Shown: piece by piece, positions 51,343-52,510 of the stretch | Layout of the letters: each line of letters starts with the position of its first letter | How positions within the stretch are numbered: the first letter of the stretch is position 1 | NCBI RefSeq assembly: GCF_000281045.1 | Contig: NW_008246073.1 | Coordinates: 132,366-184,875, forward strand | DNA length: 52,510 bases | Direction: 5' to 3' | From: Saprolegnia diclina VS20 | Taxonomy: Eukaryota > Oomycota > Saprolegniomycetes > Saprolegniales > Saprolegniaceae | The notes under the pieces: generated by a model | Database searches by the model: none | What the model was told of the DNA's origin: nothing | Seen by the model: the letters and a program-made list of their open reading frames with translations, nothing else | Made by a program: the position numbers and the translations under genes

Positions 51343-52122
51343 ATGCTCCGGCTGCTGCGCCGACGACCGGCGTCGGTTGGGCGCCGCAGCTACTACACCC
51401 TGCCGCCAATGCATCAAGAATGGATATCCGGGCACACGGAGCGCGCGGCGATCGACTGCCCGCACCTGGCGCACATCCAGATGCAGCTCATCACACCCAA
51501 ATGTGCGCTCTGGACAGCGTCGAGCGAGGTGGCCGCCACGTACCCGTTCCCAGACCCGTTCTGGGCCTTTTGCTGGCCGGGTAGCTACGGTATCTGCCGG
51601 TACCTGCTTGACGCACCGGCGGTCGTCGCCGGAAAGACGGTGCTCGACTTTGGCGCGGGCTGCGGCATTGGCTCGATTGTAAGCCTCGACCAAGGCGCGT
51701 CACAGGCCATCGTCAACGACATTGACGAATGGTCGTGCTCGGCGACGCACATGAATTTGATCCAGCATTACGCAGCTGACCGGATGCCGCAGGTTTCCAT
51801 GGAGCCGCGGGACTTGGTCGGCACGCCGCTGTCCGACCTCCTGCGCCAGTATAAGATCGCGGATGCCTCCCAGCTCGTCGTGCTCGCCGGCGATGTGTGC
51901 TACGAAGAAGGCTTGGCGCGCCGCGTCATCGACTGGCTGCATGGTCTCGCTTCTGCAAACGCCACGGTGCTGGTGGGGGACCCCGGACGGCAGTTTCTGC
52001 CGCACCAGCGCCTCGCGCGCGTCGCCACGTACAAGCTGCCACCGAGCCTTGCCAAAGACAACTACGGTCATGACGGCGCCGTCGTCTGGACGATGGATGC
52101 TTCATTCTCATCGAGTCCATAA
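51343..52122 (+). CDS. ETFBKMT: ETFB lysine methyltransferase (METTL20/ETFBKMT-like), 259 aa
   Basis: A single-exon gene. The start is Arg-rich (MLRLLRRRPASVGRRSYY), a likely mitochondrial presequence. The enzyme core matches METTL20: FPDPFWAFCWPGSYGICRYL, SAM motif KTVLDFGAGCGIGSIVSL, NDIDEWSCSATHMNL, LVVLAGDVCYEEGLARRVID and VLVGDPGRQFLP, all in family order. In animals ETFBKMT trimethylates lysines next to the recognition loop of electron transfer flavoprotein beta in the matrix and tunes electron flow from acyl-CoA dehydrogenases. A bacterial PrmA-like substrate (ribosomal protein L7/L12) is the alternative also known for this family. Length agrees with the human enzyme (262 aa). Confidence 0.9.
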   Translation: MLRLLRRRPASVGRRSYYTLPPMHQEWISGHTERAAIDCPHLAHIQMQLITPKCALWTASSEVAATYPFPDPFWAFCWPGSYGICRYLLDAPAVVAGKTVLDFGAGCGIGSIVSLDQGASQAIVNDIDEWSCSATHMNLIQHYAADRMPQVSMEPRDLVGTPLSDLLRQYKIADASQLVVLAGDVCYEEGLARRVIDWLHGLASANATVLVGDPGRQFLPHQRLARVATYKLPPSLAKDNYGHDGAVVWTMDASFSSSP

Positions 52123-52386
52123 CCTTGTCGGACGTAGATTCAGGCTCTGCCCAATGTGATGTGTTTTCTGTTTCTCCTTGGAGCTTCGTCGAGTTGTTTC
52201 ACCTTCGCTCGACTTAATGCTTCCTACTATTTCCGCACACTCAAATCGTTGCTCGGTTCGAACAGAGTGCTAAACAAGCGGCTGGCTTCCTTCTAATGTT
52301 CACTGAGCATCCTGCGTCCTCAAGGATCGCTTACTCGCAGCATGCCTCGTCAACACAAGTGACAAGCGCCTAGCCTGCTTGACGGC

Positions 52387-52510
52387 TCACGGAGTCGGAC
52401 CTCCTCGTATCGAACTACCGAGGAAGTCGAAGGCCACGAAGTCGTCGAAAGAGACGTCGCGCGTGGGTGCGCCGTCGCGAGGATGCTTCCACTTGTTGGC
52501 TTGCTCTTGC
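52387..52510 (-). CDS. C-terminal end of an unidentified protein (rest outside window)
   Basis: The minus-strand frame is open from the window edge to a stop at 52387-52389 and has coding-like composition: ANKWKHPRDGAPTRDVSFDD then FVAFDFLGSS and a short RGGPTP end. No family is recognisable from 40 residues. It would be convergent with ETFBKMT, leaving 264 bases (52123-52386) without a gene. Confidence 0.5.
   Translation of the reverse strand, partial: QEQANKWKHPRDGAPTRDVSFDDFVAFDFLGSSIRGGPTP

Noticed and set aside
1-52510. Transposons, LTR elements or virus-derived sequences
   Set aside because: No transposase, reverse transcriptase, integrase or capsid-like frame and no long terminal repeats were seen in any gap.

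Overview
This window looks like nuclear DNA of an oomycete (stramenopile), most likely a saprolegnian. Genes are packed on both strands. Most are cut by introns of about 38-69 nt, which often begin GTAC and nearly always end TAG. A complete HYDIN homologue points to a flagellated zoospore stage. This lineage call is inference from gene content and architecture. I saw no transposon, virus-like element or CRISPR array.

Layout. 1-412: 3' end of a papain-like protease. 991-2701: unrecognised multi-pass membrane protein. 3108-4247 (-): CAP-Gly protein, head-to-head with PPME1 at 4343-5648. 5694-8478 (-): large low-complexity protein with a Tudor-like module. 9389-10582 (-): STN1-like OB-fold protein, head-to-head with a RecQ-family helicase at 10761-12474. 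12549-14253 (-): SLC37-like transporter, divergent from the giant HYDIN gene at 14549-28666. 28752-29287 (-): DUF4602/C1orf131-like processome protein. 29568-30092: small coiled-coil protein. 30187-31521: TRF4/PAPD5-type nucleotidyltransferase. 31601-33519 (-): ALG10. 33890-34795 (-): TruA-type pseudouridine synthase. 35105-38039: cullin. 38224-38340: tRNA relic plus a strong hairpin. 38515-39565 (-): DGAT2-type acyltransferase. 39992-41392 (-): YIF1. 41861-43257 (-): AIMP1/Arc1p-like tRNA-binding protein. 44019-44854: DUF3228. 45312-46986 (-): LARP4-type La protein. 48140-49012: FAM210-like protein. 49109-50938 (-): TrhO-methyltransferase fusion. 51343-52122: ETFB lysine methyltransferase. 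52387-52510 (-): 3' end of another gene.

Exon models were built by hand from splice signals, reading frame and family alignment. For every spliced gene described as complete, the exon lengths sum to a multiple of three. Individual boundaries may be off by a base.

Many genes serve RNA and translation: TruA, TRF4, LARP4, AIMP1/Arc1p, C1orf131 and the TrhO fusion. Others serve the secretory pathway and lipids (ALG10, YIF1, DGAT2), telomere and DNA maintenance (STN1, RecQ), the cytoskeleton and cilium (CAP-Gly, HYDIN), and protein regulation (PPME1, cullin). The most notable gene is at 49109-50938. It joins a TrhO-type tRNA U34 hydroxylase to a cation-dependent O-methyltransferase. In bacteria, two separate enzymes of these kinds act in series to make 5-methoxyuridine in the tRNA wobble position. 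A single eukaryotic, probably mitochondrial, protein doing both steps would be new to my knowledge.
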